Assembly: GCA_965229525.1 (NCBI GenBank)
Contig: OZ245886.1
Location: 2,232,001 to 2,296,000, forward strand
DNA length: 64,000 bases
Direction of reading: 5' to 3'
Origin: HXMU1420-13 sp965229525
GTDB lineage: Bacteria; Bacteroidota; Rhodothermia; Balneolales; Balneolaceae
This document shows positions 6,593-16,219 of the stretch, in pieces (the first letter of the stretch is position 1; every line of letters begins with the position of its first letter). Made by a program: the position numbers and the translations under genes. Below the pieces are notes generated by a model. The model saw nothing but the letters and a program-made list of their open reading frames with translations, was not told the origin of the DNA and did not search any database.

Positions 6593-9412
6593 CTATTTTA
6601 TCAAGGTAACTTTTTGAACTTGAATCAAATTTCCGGTTTCTAGGCGTATTAGGTAAATACCTGTACTTTGATTTGTTGCATTCCACTGAACCTCATATGT
6701 GCCGGCTGCTTGACGTCCTTCAACCAATGTTGCAACTTCTCGCCCGAGTAGATCTGTAACTGTAATTCTAACCTGGCTTTGAGATCCTAATTCATAGGGA
6801 ATAGTTGTTGTTGGATTGAAAGGATTCGGATAATTCGAAAACAATTTTGTCTCAGTTGGTTTGGCATCAAATTCATCAAAAGATGTAGCAGTAGAAATCG
6901 TGATCTTATAATCATTGGAATTGTTGTTATCCCAAAAATCACGGTCTGGATAATGGATCACAAAATTGATCTCCTGTATGTTATCAGATTCATCAAATCC
7001 CGCAAATTCTACAATAGACGATTCACTCTGAACAACAAAACCAGTACGTACTGCATTTGAATTTCCATCTGGCGAAGTATTATCCGGCCAGACAGTTTCA
7101 TCCGGACGTTGCCAGCCGTTCACGCCCCAATGGAGTACTGCATTTTCAGTAGAATTGAGTGTTATAGTAATAGCATCAGAAATTTCTGGGTTTTCAGGTG
7201 ACCAACTGAAACTTCCATCACCAGACTGGTTTCCTCCTCCACCGGAAGAACTGGAAATGGATACTCGGTAATCGCTTTCATTATTATTGTCCCAGGTTTC
7301 GTTTCCATTATTAAACACCATATTTAATTCGTTGGAAGCTTGAGTTGGTACAGTTACTGTTACTGTCCATAGTTCACCGGATTTTGACATAGCTGTAGAG
7401 CCCACACCATTCCAGCCATCATATCCCCAATGCATATTTACTGAACTTTCGTTATTAAGGAATCCATCATAAGTGACGGTTAGAGATTCACCTGAAACAG
7501 GGGTAGCCGGATCAAAATTCAGGCTTGCAGAAGGCTGATTGCCACCCCCACCTCCTCCGCCACCGCCATTGCCTTGACTGCCATTTGCATCAGTTTGGAA
7601 AAAACCGGCTCCTAAATCACCAATTAATCCTGGTCCGTTGAGTACATAAATACCTGCAGAACTTGGTGCTACTGTAAAGTTTAAAGAACCATTTGTCACT
7701 TCCACTTCGTGGCCTGTAACGGCATCACGATATGTACCATTTTGCAAACCAGAGAAGCTAAAATTAACGGACCCGTCTTTAGCTAATCCAACTACAGCAT
7801 AACTATTTTGATGTTCTCTTACATAACCAACACCATTCCCTCCGCCGTTACCATCCCAACGCCATGTTCCTTTTTGGAGTGCAGGTATGGCTCTACGCAT
7901 GGCATTTAATTTTTTTATGTGCTGATATACTCGATGTTCATGGGCAGTTTCAACATTGTCTCCATAATAGGCACGACCTGTTAAATCCAGGGATTTTTGA
8001 TGTCCACCATATTGAATATCCGCATATGCCCCACGCATAAATTGTATTTCTGTACCATAATAAACACTTGGAATTCCTCGCCAGGTGAACATGAAGTTCA
8101 TAGCAGCAGTTAGGTTTTCCGGTGAATTTCCAAAACGACGGTTCCAATCATTATTTGGTCCAAAGTCATGATTATCTAAGAACGTTACATTAGTTGATGG
8201 ATCGGAATATAAGTGATCATATCTGGCTGCAGCCTGGACCCCAGACATAGATTCGCCTTTCTCAAACAAATGAAACGTCGACATTGCAAAGAAATCGATA
8301 ATTGCCAACTCAGAAGGTTCTGATTGATTAGGGGTTCCTCTCCATGTGTACCAATGTGGATTGGTTTCTTCCACATTTAGAAGTTCATGGCGCTTCTGGG
8401 CAACCTCTCCAAAGATGAATAAGTCGGGATTTATCTTTTTGAATTCATCAAGAAGGTATAAAACATCATCTCGACTCATATGCTTGATAGTATCCCAACG
8501 AAAACCATCGACACCCATTTCGATAAATCGTCCGTAAGCATGTACCATGTAATCACGAACTGCCTGACTGCCCGTATTTAGATCTGGGGTATCCTCATGC
8601 AGGGCTCTATTTTGAAGATTTTCTACATCGTCAAAGCCTTGGGCAAAACCATTTCCTGAATGATGAAACCAATCAGGGTCAGATGTTTCAACATAAGTAA
8701 TCGAGTTTGGCCAGTTGTAATCTGATAAGTGTTCATTATACGGGGCCGGGAGGGGTGCTACATTTGCTCGACTCCAAATTTTACCATCATCCGGGTTTGG
8801 TGTGATTCCGTCGTATTCCCAGTCCGGATTTGGTGCTAATAGATCACCATTTGAATCTTGACCCCAAGGTTGATTAGGGTCGCTATTGTATTTAAGCTCA
8901 GCCTGCCCTTTGATTCCAAATCGCCCACTATGATTTGTTACGATATCCAGGATGATTTTCATGCCACGCGCATGAACAGAGTCTATGAGTGTTTGAAAAG
9001 TTACTCCGTCAGATTCCAGTCTTGGATCAACCGTGTTGAAATCCCAGGCATGATAGCCGTGATAATCTAGCGGACTTCGATTCTGAACGATAGGGGTAAT
9101 CCAGATTGCTGTGAAACCCAGGTCTTGAATATAGTCAAGTTGGTCAATGATACCTTTAAAATCGCCTCGGTAGGTTACATCATTTGGATCAGTGATATCA
9201 GGATTAATATTCGGATCCGGATGATAGGAAGACCATTCGTTTGGAACATTATTAGTAGGGTCTCCATCATAAAATCGGGCCGTTAATAAAAAATAGATGG
9301 ATTCTTCGCGAAAATCGACTTGAGCGGTCGCAGTAGTGAAAAGTCCACTAAAAACGATTATTGATAAAATAGAGCTTACAAGATGTAAGCGCTTACATTT
9401 ATAAATAGACAT
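6593..9412 (-). CDS. Secreted GH13 alpha-amylase with starch-binding modules and T9SS-type tail
   Basis: A 939-residue protein with signal peptide residues 1-31. Residues 35-600 form the GH13 barrel: region I DIVTNHSG, region II GVDGFRWD (nucleophile Asp, near 304), region III FGEVAQ (acid/base Glu, near 334) and region IV FLDNHD (near 414). Two starch-binding modules follow, each with HWG and a DNNN-SDYxI ending, resembling CBM25/26; they are set apart by poly-Gly linkers. The last 85 residues are a Por-type sorting tail with NYPNPFNPTT and a final KVTLIK. The protein should be exported across the outer membrane and act on starch or glycogen at the surface. A cre-like palindrome sits on codons 5-10. 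Confidence 0.93.
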   Translation of the reverse strand: MSIYKCKRLHLVSSILSIIVFSGLFTTATAQVDFREESIYFLLTARFYDGDPTNNVPNEWSSYHPDPNINPDITDPNDVTYRGDFKGIIDQLDYIQDLGFTAIWITPIVQNRSPLDYHGYHAWDFNTVDPRLESDGVTFQTLIDSVHARGMKIILDIVTNHSGRFGIKGQAELKYNSDPNQPWGQDSNGDLLAPNPDWEYDGITPNPDDGKIWSRANVAPLPAPYNEHLSDYNWPNSITYVETSDPDWFHHSGNGFAQGFDDVENLQNRALHEDTPDLNTGSQAVRDYMVHAYGRFIEMGVDGFRWDTIKHMSRDDVLYLLDEFKKINPDLFIFGEVAQKRHELLNVEETNPHWYTWRGTPNQSEPSELAIIDFFAMSTFHLFEKGESMSGVQAAARYDHLYSDPSTNVTFLDNHDFGPNNDWNRRFGNSPENLTAAMNFMFTWRGIPSVYYGTEIQFMRGAYADIQYGGHQKSLDLTGRAYYGDNVETAHEHRVYQHIKKLNAMRRAIPALQKGTWRWDGNGGGNGVGYVREHQNSYAVVGLAKDGSVNFSFSGLQNGTYRDAVTGHEVEVTNGSLNFTVAPSSAGIYVLNGPGLIGDLGAGFFQTDANGSQGNGGGGGGGGGNQPSASLNFDPATPVSGESLTVTYDGFLNNESSVNMHWGYDGWNGVGSTAMSKSGELWTVTVTVPTQASNELNMVFNNGNETWDNNNESDYRVSISSSSGGGGNQSGDGSFSWSPENPEISDAITITLNSTENAVLHWGVNGWQRPDETVWPDNTSPDGNSNAVRTGFVVQSESSIVEFAGFDESDNIQEINFVIHYPDRDFWDNNNSNDYKITISTATSFDEFDAKPTETKLFSNYPNPFNPTTTIPYELGSQSQVRITVTDLLGREVATLVEGRQAAGTYEVQWNATNQSTGIYLIRLETGNLIQVQKVTLIK
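9384..9397. promoter_or_regulatory. LacI/CcpA-type operator palindrome at the amylase start
   Basis: TGTAAGCGCTTACA is a perfect 14-bp palindrome that fits the LacI-family consensus (the Bacillus cre site TGWAANCGNTNWCA). It covers codons 6-10 of the amylase gene, a position suited to blocking transcription. A LacI-type regulator of maltodextrin use is the likely binder; no regulator gene is in the window. Confidence 0.6.
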
Positions 9413-9596
9413 ATTCCTGAAATCTGAGTAAATGAAGCGAAGAAGCTAAGAAATTCAGGAAAAAATGTCGAATAGTAACATTAATGCAGCTTATGAATAA
9501 TTGCCTTCAAACTTTAGTTTAATAACCTCTTGTGGTACAATATTTTGATAAAATCTTACAGCGGTGGTCTATATAAATAACTCAGCAAATGGCCAT

Positions 9597-9720
9597 AAAA
9601 AAAGTCAGCACATAATCTATGTGCATACTTACACCTCGGGCCGGGCTTCCCGATTCACTTCGTTCATTACCTTCAACCGTGCGAGTCGGTTTAGGCGAGA
9701 TAAACTTCTCGCCTTGCTAC
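9597..9720 (-). other. Structured intergenic region, possible small RNA
   Basis: Part of a 700-base stretch without a protein gene. Two strong hairpins are present: GGCGAGA (9694-9700) with TCTCGCC (9707-9713), and GCACATA (9608-9614) with TATGTGC (9618-9624). On the minus strand the second runs into a long T tract and looks like a terminator. A transcript of about 120 bases ending at 9597 is therefore conceivable. I recognise no RNA family, and a degraded repeat is equally possible. Confidence 0.3.
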
Positions 9721-9742
9721 TTTTTAATTAGATTTTGGGTAC

Positions 9743-9773
9743 AAAAAAACCCGATACTCGTTTGAATATCGGG
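9743..9773 (-). terminator. Terminator of tRNA-Leu
   Basis: CCCGATA (9750-9756) pairs with TATCGGG (9767-9773). On the minus strand seven T follow directly, just 3' of the tRNA-Leu gene. Confidence 0.88.
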
Positions 9774-9777
9774 TCAG

Positions 9778-9865
9778 TACCGCGGGCCGGGCTCGAACCG
9801 GCACGGCCATTGTAATAGCCATTGGATTTTAAGTCCAACGTGTCTACCAATTCCACCACCGCGGC
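9778..9865 (-). tRNA. tRNA-Leu (anticodon TAA)
   Basis: An 88-base gene. The acceptor arm GCCGCGG pairs with CCGCGGT, with a G-U at the first pair. The D-arm contains TGGTAGACAC, the anticodon loop is CTTAAAA giving UAA, the variable arm is long as expected for a class II tRNA, and the T-arm is GCCGGTTCGAGCCCGGC. The CCA end is not encoded. It reads TTA codons. Confidence 0.95.
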
Positions 9866-9894
9866 TAAAGTTCAATAAATACGCCGCAAGGTTA

Positions 9895-9940
9895 GTGTCT
9901 ACCAACCTGCCTGTCGACAGACAGGTTCCACCACCGCTGC
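9895..9940 (-). pseudogene. tRNA-Leu 5' remnant interrupted by a 20-bp palindrome
   Basis: The plus-strand bases 9895-9905 and 9926-9940 repeat, with one mismatch, the contiguous sequence 9840-9865 of the intact tRNA-Leu (its D-arm and 5' acceptor strand). Between them lies a 20-bp near-palindrome (9906-9925, cctgcctg...cagacagg). The rest of the tRNA is missing. It sits between the intact gene and their apparent common promoter. Confidence 0.7.
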
Positions 9941-9954
9941 TTAGTTTAGGGCTG

Positions 9955-9986
9955 CAAATATACGGGTAACTTATCCTCTTCTACAA
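9955..9986 (-). promoter_or_regulatory. Bacteroidota-type promoter for tRNA-Leu
   Basis: On the minus strand GTTG (from 9984-9987), 21 bases, then TATATTTG (9955-9962). This matches the TTTG/TAnnTTTG promoter of Bacteroidota-like sigma factors. The same TATATTTGCAG string precedes pruA. Confidence 0.55.
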
Positions 9987-10119
9987 CACCCATTTTGCAA
10001 TCTTACATATTTAAAAAGGCATTAAACTTCGATTACGTTTATTGCATTTCTATTGAATTAGACTAAGTTATATTCCTTTTTAAACTGGGATAGAAAACTA
10101 ACATATAAATCACGCTAAA

Positions 10120-13100
10120 ATGTCAAAACTCAGATTTGTGGGGCTAGTGATTGTATTCTGTGCTTTCTCCACTTTAGGACTCGCGCAGGATGAATCTATC
10201 GTCTCTTCAACTAACTATGATGCTCTTGAATTAAGAAATGTAAGTACCGGGTTTGCCTCTGGTAGAATCTCCGATATTGCAATCCACCCAAATGATGATA
10301 ATGTATGGTATGTTGCCGTTGGCTCAGGTGGTGTTTGGAAAACTGAAAATGCCGGGGTTACCTGGACGCCAATTTTTGATGATCAGTCAGTTTTTTCTAT
10401 TGGTAGCGTTACAATCGACCCATCCAACCCACATATCATATGGGTTGGAACCGGTGAAAATGTTGGTGGTCGTCACGTTAGTTTTGGTGATGGGGTCTAC
10501 AAAAGTGAAGATGGTGGCAGTACCTGGACTAACATGGGACTAAAAGCATCGGAAAGAATTTCTAAAGTAGTAATCCATCCAGAAAATTCTGATGTAGTTT
10601 GGGTTGCAGCACAAGGCCCACTTTGGAACAGTGGTGGTGAACGAGGTTTGTATAAGTCAATAGACGGAGGTAATACCTGGAGAAAAACTCTTGGGGATGA
10701 TGAGTGGGTTGGTGTAACAGATATAGTAACTGACCCAAGAAATGCAGATGTAATGTATGCTGCAACCTGGCAGCGCCACAGAACCGTTGCGGCCTATATG
10801 GGTGGTGGACCGGGAACCGGTATCCACAAATCTACGGATGGTGGAGAAACCTGGAAGGAATTGAAGAATGGTATTCCGGGATCTAACAAAGGTAAAATTG
10901 GATTGGCGATTTCTCCTCAAAATCCTGATATCGTTTATGCCGCGATTGAGCTAAACAGAAGAACCGGCGGAATCTTTATGTCGGAAGATATGGGGGAAAG
11001 CTGGAAAAAAATGTCGGATGCAGTTGCTGGTGGAACAGGTCCGCATTACTATCAGGAATTGTATGCATCACCGCATCACTTTGGCACGATTTACTTGATG
11101 AACAATTTAACCATCGTTTCGCACGACCACGGAGCAACATATAGTACGCTGCCTGTGGAACAGAAACATGTAGATGATCATGCATTAGCATTCCGTGCGG
11201 ATGATCCTGATTATCTGTTAATTGGCTCCGATGGTGGTTTATACGAATCTTTTGATCACGCTGACAACTGGCGATGGATTCATAATCTACCTCTGGTACA
11301 ATATTATAAAGTGGCCGTTGATGATGAGAAACCATTCTATAATATTTATGGGGGAACTCAGGATAATGGATCTCATGAAGGCCCATCAAGAACCGATTTA
11401 GTTCATGGAATTCGTAATGCAGACTGGAAACATATTCTTTTTGCAGATGGTCATGATGTAGCTACAGAGCCGGGTAATCCAAATATAGTGTATGCAAATA
11501 CTCAGCAGGGAGGAATGCATAGAATCGATCGAGTGAGTGGGGAAAGAACATTTATTCAACCACAGGCTTTAGAAGGTGATGACTATGAGCGTTTTAATTG
11601 GGATGCCCCAATAGAGGTTAGTCCGCATAGTCCTACTCGATTATATTTTGCATCACAAAGAGTTTGGAGATCGGATAACCGCGGAGACAGCTGGACGCCA
11701 ATTTCCGGTGATTTGACCAAAGATCAGGGTAGGTTAAATCTGCCAATAATGGGTCGCCATCAAAGTTGGGATAATGCCTGGGATGTATTCGCAATGTCTG
11801 AATACAATACCATTACTTCGTTAGGTGAATCTCCTCTGGTAGAAGGATTGATTTACGCCGGAACAGATGACGGCATCATTCAAATTACCGAAGACGGTGG
11901 TGAAAACTGGAGAAGGGTTGATGTTGGGGATATCCGTGGAATTCCTGCAACAGCATTTGTGAATGATGTGTATGCCGATTTACACGATCCAAATACGGTG
12001 TATGTAGCTTTGGATAATCATAAGTACGGGGATTTCACTCCTTACTTGATCAAAAGTACCAATCGCGGACAGAGATGGACATCCATTACAGGTAATTTAC
12101 CGGATAAACATCTTACCTGGAGAATTATACAGGATCATGTAAACCCAAATTTACTATTCACGGCAACTGAGTTTGGAATATTCTTTACCGTTGATGGTGG
12201 TGAAGAGTGGGTAGAATTAAAAGGTGGAGTGCCAACTATTTCATTTCGGGATATTGTTATGCAAAAAGACCACGATGATTTAGTTGCTGCCTCATTCGGT
12301 CGTGGTTTCTTTATACTGGACGATATTTCACCATTGCGACAAGTAAATGAAGAAACTTTGAATCAGGAAGCTGCTTTATTAGCTGCAAGAGATGCATTTT
12401 GGTATCAACCAAGAAGTGTAGAAATCTCGCCAGGTGCTTCTTACTATACCGCAGAAAACCCTGAGTTCGGAGCCATGTTTACTTACTACTTAAAAGATGG
12501 ACTTCAATCTAAAAAAGCAGCAAGAGTTGCCTCGGAAAAAACTATAGGTGATGATGAAGACATCCCTTTTCCAGGCTGGGATGCTCTTGAAGAAGAAATG
12601 AGAGAAGAAGCTCCTTCCATCAGAATTACAATAAAAGATGCGAATGGCACGGTTATTCAACGTATAAAAGGAACGGCGAAAAAAGGCATGAATCGCGTAA
12701 ACTGGAACTTACGGCTTACTTCCAAAAATGTCATTGAGCCGGGTCAGTCAATGGGTGGAGGTGGATTCTTTGGCGGGGGATTCATGGCGATGCCCGGTAC
12801 ATATACTGCAACATTATCAAAAGTTGAAGAAGGAGTTGTAACGGACTTTGGCGAACCAATGAGTTTTGAAGTTATTCCTCTCAGAGAAGGTACCCTGGAA
12901 GGTGCAGATTTTGATGAAATGGCTGCTTTCCAGAACGAGGTAGTTGCTTTCCAACAAGACCTTACTTCTTTTGATAATTCTGTTGATGATCATATTGATT
13001 TGATAAAAGCAATGAAAACAGCACTATCACGAGCAGATCAAGTTGATGACGAATTAGAAAAAAACTTATACGATACTCATATGGCCCTGCTAAACCTAAA

Positions 13101-13356
13101 GGAAAAATTAGATGGCAGTGAAGCGAAAGGAGAAGTGGGTGTGAAGAATCCACCAACACCAAGTGATAGAATGTTTGTAGGGATGAGAGCCATGCTAACA
13201 AGCTTGTATGGGCCAACCGAAATGCATAAATCAATGATTGAAATCGGTAGAAATGAATTTGCAGCGTTGGAAGTTGATTTAACTTCAATCGCCGGAAGAT
13301 TTGACGGTTTTAGAGATAGATTAGTTGCTCTTGGAGCGCCTCCAATTCAGGATTAA
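10120..13356 (+). CDS. Large secreted BNR/sortilin-type beta-propeller protein
   Basis: A 1078-residue protein with a signal peptide (residues 1-22, ending GLAQ). Many BNR/Asp-box repeats follow, for example GGVWKTENAGVTW, GVYKSEDGGSTW, GLYKSIDGGNTW, GIHKSTDGGETW and GIIQITEDGGENW. They form the tandem propellers seen in VPS10/sortilin and in proteins often labelled glycosyl hydrolase or photosystem II stability factor-like. The C-terminal third has a Gly/Met-rich loop (GGGGFFGGGF) and helical sequence. No sialidase catalytic set is evident, so an enzyme label would be unsafe. It is monocistronic, with a terminator behind it and no sorting tail. Confidence 0.85.
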   Translation: MSKLRFVGLVIVFCAFSTLGLAQDESIVSSTNYDALELRNVSTGFASGRISDIAIHPNDDNVWYVAVGSGGVWKTENAGVTWTPIFDDQSVFSIGSVTIDPSNPHIIWVGTGENVGGRHVSFGDGVYKSEDGGSTWTNMGLKASERISKVVIHPENSDVVWVAAQGPLWNSGGERGLYKSIDGGNTWRKTLGDDEWVGVTDIVTDPRNADVMYAATWQRHRTVAAYMGGGPGTGIHKSTDGGETWKELKNGIPGSNKGKIGLAISPQNPDIVYAAIELNRRTGGIFMSEDMGESWKKMSDAVAGGTGPHYYQELYASPHHFGTIYLMNNLTIVSHDHGATYSTLPVEQKHVDDHALAFRADDPDYLLIGSDGGLYESFDHADNWRWIHNLPLVQYYKVAVDDEKPFYNIYGGTQDNGSHEGPSRTDLVHGIRNADWKHILFADGHDVATEPGNPNIVYANTQQGGMHRIDRVSGERTFIQPQALEGDDYERFNWDAPIEVSPHSPTRLYFASQRVWRSDNRGDSWTPISGDLTKDQGRLNLPIMGRHQSWDNAWDVFAMSEYNTITSLGESPLVEGLIYAGTDDGIIQITEDGGENWRRVDVGDIRGIPATAFVNDVYADLHDPNTVYVALDNHKYGDFTPYLIKSTNRGQRWTSITGNLPDKHLTWRIIQDHVNPNLLFTATEFGIFFTVDGGEEWVELKGGVPTISFRDIVMQKDHDDLVAASFGRGFFILDDISPLRQVNEETLNQEAALLAARDAFWYQPRSVEISPGASYYTAENPEFGAMFTYYLKDGLQSKKAARVASEKTIGDDEDIPFPGWDALEEEMREEAPSIRITIKDANGTVIQRIKGTAKKGMNRVNWNLRLTSKNVIEPGQSMGGGGFFGGGFMAMPGTYTATLSKVEEGVVTDFGEPMSFEVIPLREGTLEGADFDEMAAFQNEVVAFQQDLTSFDNSVDDHIDLIKAMKTALSRADQVDDELEKNLYDTHMALLNLKEKLDGSEAKGEVGVKNPPTPSDRMFVGMRAMLTSLYGPTEMHKSMIEIGRNEFAALEVDLTSIAGRFDGFRDRLVALGAPPIQD

Positions 13357-13375
13357 TCGCGATTATGTTCATCAA

Positions 13376-13406
13376 CCCCACGCATAAATAATGTGTGGGG
13401 TTTTTT
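13376..13406 (+). terminator. Terminator after the BNR protein gene
   Basis: CCCCACGCAT (13376-13385) pairs with ATGTGTGGGG (13391-13400), one G-U pair, loop AAATA, then six T. Confidence 0.92.
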
Positions 13407-13498
13407 ATTTCAGATAATTAACAGATTTTCAGAAAACAACGATAAAAAGCTTGTTTAATACGTTCTAGGTGCATAAAGTACAGGATCAGACGGATTCT

Positions 13499-15742
13499 AT
13501 GGAAAACACCCCCATCATAGAGAAATACAACCTTGATGAGTACGAGCTAGAGAAAGCCCAAAGTCAGGATTTGAAGCAACTCATCAAGATTTGTCGCGAG
13601 AATATGGATAGCCTCGATGAAGAGGCTGTGTCTCGTGCTTTCAAGCTATGTTATCTATCACATGATGGACTTAAAAGAGCATCGGGAGAACCATATTATT
13701 ACCACCCGGTTGAAGTAGCAAAAATCGTTGCCCAGGAAATCAATATCGATGATATCTCTGTTATTTCAGCACTTTTACATGATACAGTGGAAGACACCGA
13801 TGTAACGTTGGACGACATCCGTCATTGGTTTGGAAACGAGGTTGCTATTATCATTGATGGTGTAACAAAAATTGCAGGGGTGTTTAAAAGCAGGGATACC
13901 AAGCAGGCAGAAGCTTTTATGAAGTTGCTTCTATCGATGGCAGAAGACATTCGTGTAATTCTAATCAAGTTTGCAGATCGGCTTCATAATATGCGAACTA
14001 TCCAGCATTTGAAAAGGCAAAAGCAGATTCAAATTGCTTCCGAGACCATGGATTTATACGCGCCAATTGCGCATCGATTTGGGTTGTTCAGCATAAAAAA
14101 TGAATTGGAAGATTTATGCTTTAAAGCAATTGATCCAACATCCTTTAAATTCATTGCCAGAAAACTAAGAGAAAAGAAAGAATCAAGAGAAGTATTTATT
14201 GATGAGTTTATGATGCCTGTTGGGCGGCAACTTATCAAGCAGAATTTCACCTTCGAGATCAAAGGTCGGCCAAAGCATATCTATTCTATATATCGAAAGA
14301 TGCAAAGGCAGCAAAAACCCTTTGAAGAGATATACGACCTCTTTGCTATCCGTATAATTCTGGAAGATCCGCATACTAAAGAAGATTGTTGGAGAGTGTA
14401 TTCTATTATCACAGACTGGTATACCCCAATTCCGGAAAGATTTCGTGATTTCATTTCTGTTCCAAAAGCGAATGGATATCAATCGCTGCATACCACTGTA
14501 ATTACCAATCGCGGTAAGAAAGTAGAAGTTCAAATACGAACTCGACGTATGGATAACATCGCCGAGAAAGGGCTTGCTGCCCACTGGAAATATAAAGAAG
14601 GTGCACAGGCTGGCTCAGAGCCACTCGATAAAATGGTAAATTGGGTACGAGATGTGTTAGATAATCCACGCCCGGATACCACTTTGGATTTCGTTAAAGA
14701 TTTCCAGCTGAATCTATATAAAGATGAAATTTATGTATTCACACCAAATGGAGAATTAAAAACACTTCCAAACAACGCTACCCCAATTGACTTTGCCTTT
14801 GAGATTCATAGTGAAATTGGGGAACGGGCTATGGCTGCCAAAGTGAATGGAAAAATGGCACCATTACGACAGAAATTAAGAAATGGGGATCAGGTTGAGA
14901 TCATTACGGGAAATAAAGTTAATCTAAATCCTGATTGGATTGATGATGTCGTAACTCATAAAGCTAAGTCTAGAATTCGGCAATTCATCAAACAAAAACA
15001 ACGAATTGTTGCCGACAAAGGCAGAGAGATCTGGCAAAAACGGCTGGATCGAGGTAAAATCGAGATTTCGGATCAGGAATTAACTAAGATTGCAAAAAAG
15101 TTCAAATACGATTCTACTCAAACTATGTTTTTTGAACTTGGAACAGGTTCATTAGATGTAAATTCGGTTTTTAAAGAAGTCAAGAAATTTAAGAGTACTG
15201 GTAGAATTGAAGAAGACCCAATAGAGGCTACTTCAAAAACTGAACAGGAAATACAAGATCATTACATCAGTACGGCAAGAAATATCGCTGCAGGGAATGC
15301 GCTGATTTTAGATGAACATATTAGCAACGTTAAATACTCATACGCGAATTGTTGCAATCCAATTCCAGGGGATAATGTAATAGGTTTTATTAGCAGAAAT
15401 GGTGATGTGAAAATTCATCGTACCATGTGCAATAATGCACAGCACTTATTAAAGACAGAAAGTAATCGAATTGTTGATGTTCAATGGGCAAAAAATATCG
15501 ACAATAAATTCTTAGGCGCTGTAAAAGTAGTAGGTGAGGATCGCGTAGGAATGATTAACGACATAACAGACGTGCTCTCTAAATCACTGTCTACCAATAT
15601 GAAAAGTATAAACGTCTCGAGTGAGGAAGGGATGTTCGAAGGCATAATCACACTCTATGTCGACGGTTTAGCCCACCTGGATACGATTATGAAGAGGCTT
15701 ACCAGAGTTGAAGGTGTAAAAACAGTGATAAGATATGAGTAA
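13499..15742 (+). CDS. rel: Bifunctional (p)ppGpp synthetase/hydrolase (Rel/SpoT)
   Basis: 747 residues from the ATG at 13499; a GTG at 13469 would add ten residues without better support. Domain order is that of long RSH enzymes. An HD hydrolase domain has YYYHPVEVA and HDTVEDTD near residue 94. The synthetase domain has YDLFAIR and RFRDFISVPKANGYQSLHTT. A TGS domain lies near residues 407-465 (YVFTPNGELKTLPNNATPID). A zinc-finger-like CCNPIPGD and a C-terminal ACT domain (670-747) follow. The intact HDxxED predicts that it can degrade the alarmone as well as make it, setting growth rate under starvation. It is the only RSH in the window. Confidence 0.95.
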   Translation: MENTPIIEKYNLDEYELEKAQSQDLKQLIKICRENMDSLDEEAVSRAFKLCYLSHDGLKRASGEPYYYHPVEVAKIVAQEINIDDISVISALLHDTVEDTDVTLDDIRHWFGNEVAIIIDGVTKIAGVFKSRDTKQAEAFMKLLLSMAEDIRVILIKFADRLHNMRTIQHLKRQKQIQIASETMDLYAPIAHRFGLFSIKNELEDLCFKAIDPTSFKFIARKLREKKESREVFIDEFMMPVGRQLIKQNFTFEIKGRPKHIYSIYRKMQRQQKPFEEIYDLFAIRIILEDPHTKEDCWRVYSIITDWYTPIPERFRDFISVPKANGYQSLHTTVITNRGKKVEVQIRTRRMDNIAEKGLAAHWKYKEGAQAGSEPLDKMVNWVRDVLDNPRPDTTLDFVKDFQLNLYKDEIYVFTPNGELKTLPNNATPIDFAFEIHSEIGERAMAAKVNGKMAPLRQKLRNGDQVEIITGNKVNLNPDWIDDVVTHKAKSRIRQFIKQKQRIVADKGREIWQKRLDRGKIEISDQELTKIAKKFKYDSTQTMFFELGTGSLDVNSVFKEVKKFKSTGRIEEDPIEATSKTEQEIQDHYISTARNIAAGNALILDEHISNVKYSYANCCNPIPGDNVIGFISRNGDVKIHRTMCNNAQHLLKTESNRIVDVQWAKNIDNKFLGAVKVVGEDRVGMINDITDVLSKSLSTNMKSINVSSEEGMFEGIITLYVDGLAHLDTIMKRLTRVEGVKTVIRYE

Positions 15743-15904
15743 TATTCGTATATCCATTTTGCAATAGATTTAAGCGCTAAGTATATTTAGATCAGAAAAG
15801 TTATTCGCTACAGACAATAGCTTAAGGAAAAACATATATAATTAGCGGAATAACGGAAGGACAACGTGCAAAAACCAGCACATAACACTTAATAGACTAG
15901 AAAT

Positions 15905-16213
15905 ATGATGACATATACTAAACGGGACATCGTTCGTCGTGTAGCCGAAGCGAAAGGTGAACCAATGATTAAAGTAGAACCTTGGGTGGATTCAGTGATA
16001 GTTGCCGTCAGAGAAATCATGATGTCAGCTAATACCGAATGCAGAATCGAGATTCGAGACTTCGGAGTTTTTGAAGTAAAAGAAACAAAAGCAAAGCCTA
16101 AGGCACGAAATCCGAAAACTAATGAAGTAATTTACGTGCCAGCACACCGTAAAACTCATTTTAAACCAAGCAAGTTGCTAAAATCTTTCTTACGTCAACC
16201 CCTGGAAGACTAA
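15905..16213 (+). CDS. HU/IHF-family DNA-binding protein
   Basis: A 102-residue protein with the HU/IHF fold: an N-terminal helical dimer part (TKRDIVRRVAEAKG), then RIEIRDFGVFEVKETKAKPKARNPKTNE, where GVFE and ARNPKT correspond to the GFG-F and R-GRNP-TG signatures that start the DNA-binding arm. The ending is slightly longer than in E. coli HU. Two consecutive ATG codons occur at 15905 and 15908, and either could start the protein. It heads a tight cluster with ruvX, def and fmt, and it bends or compacts DNA as a dimer. Confidence 0.88.
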   Translation: MMTYTKRDIVRRVAEAKGEPMIKVEPWVDSVIVAVREIMMSANTECRIEIRDFGVFEVKETKAKPKARNPKTNEVIYVPAHRKTHFKPSKLLKSFLRQPLED

Positions 16214-16219
16214 TCAATT

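Noticed and set aside
10120..13356. Sialidase
   Set aside because: Asp-box repeats are abundant, but the Arg triad and RIP motif of sialidases are not visible.
10253..14584. Minus-strand and out-of-frame open frames within the BNR and rel genes
   Set aside because: Shadows of strongly coding genes; composition and motifs only make sense in the annotated frames.
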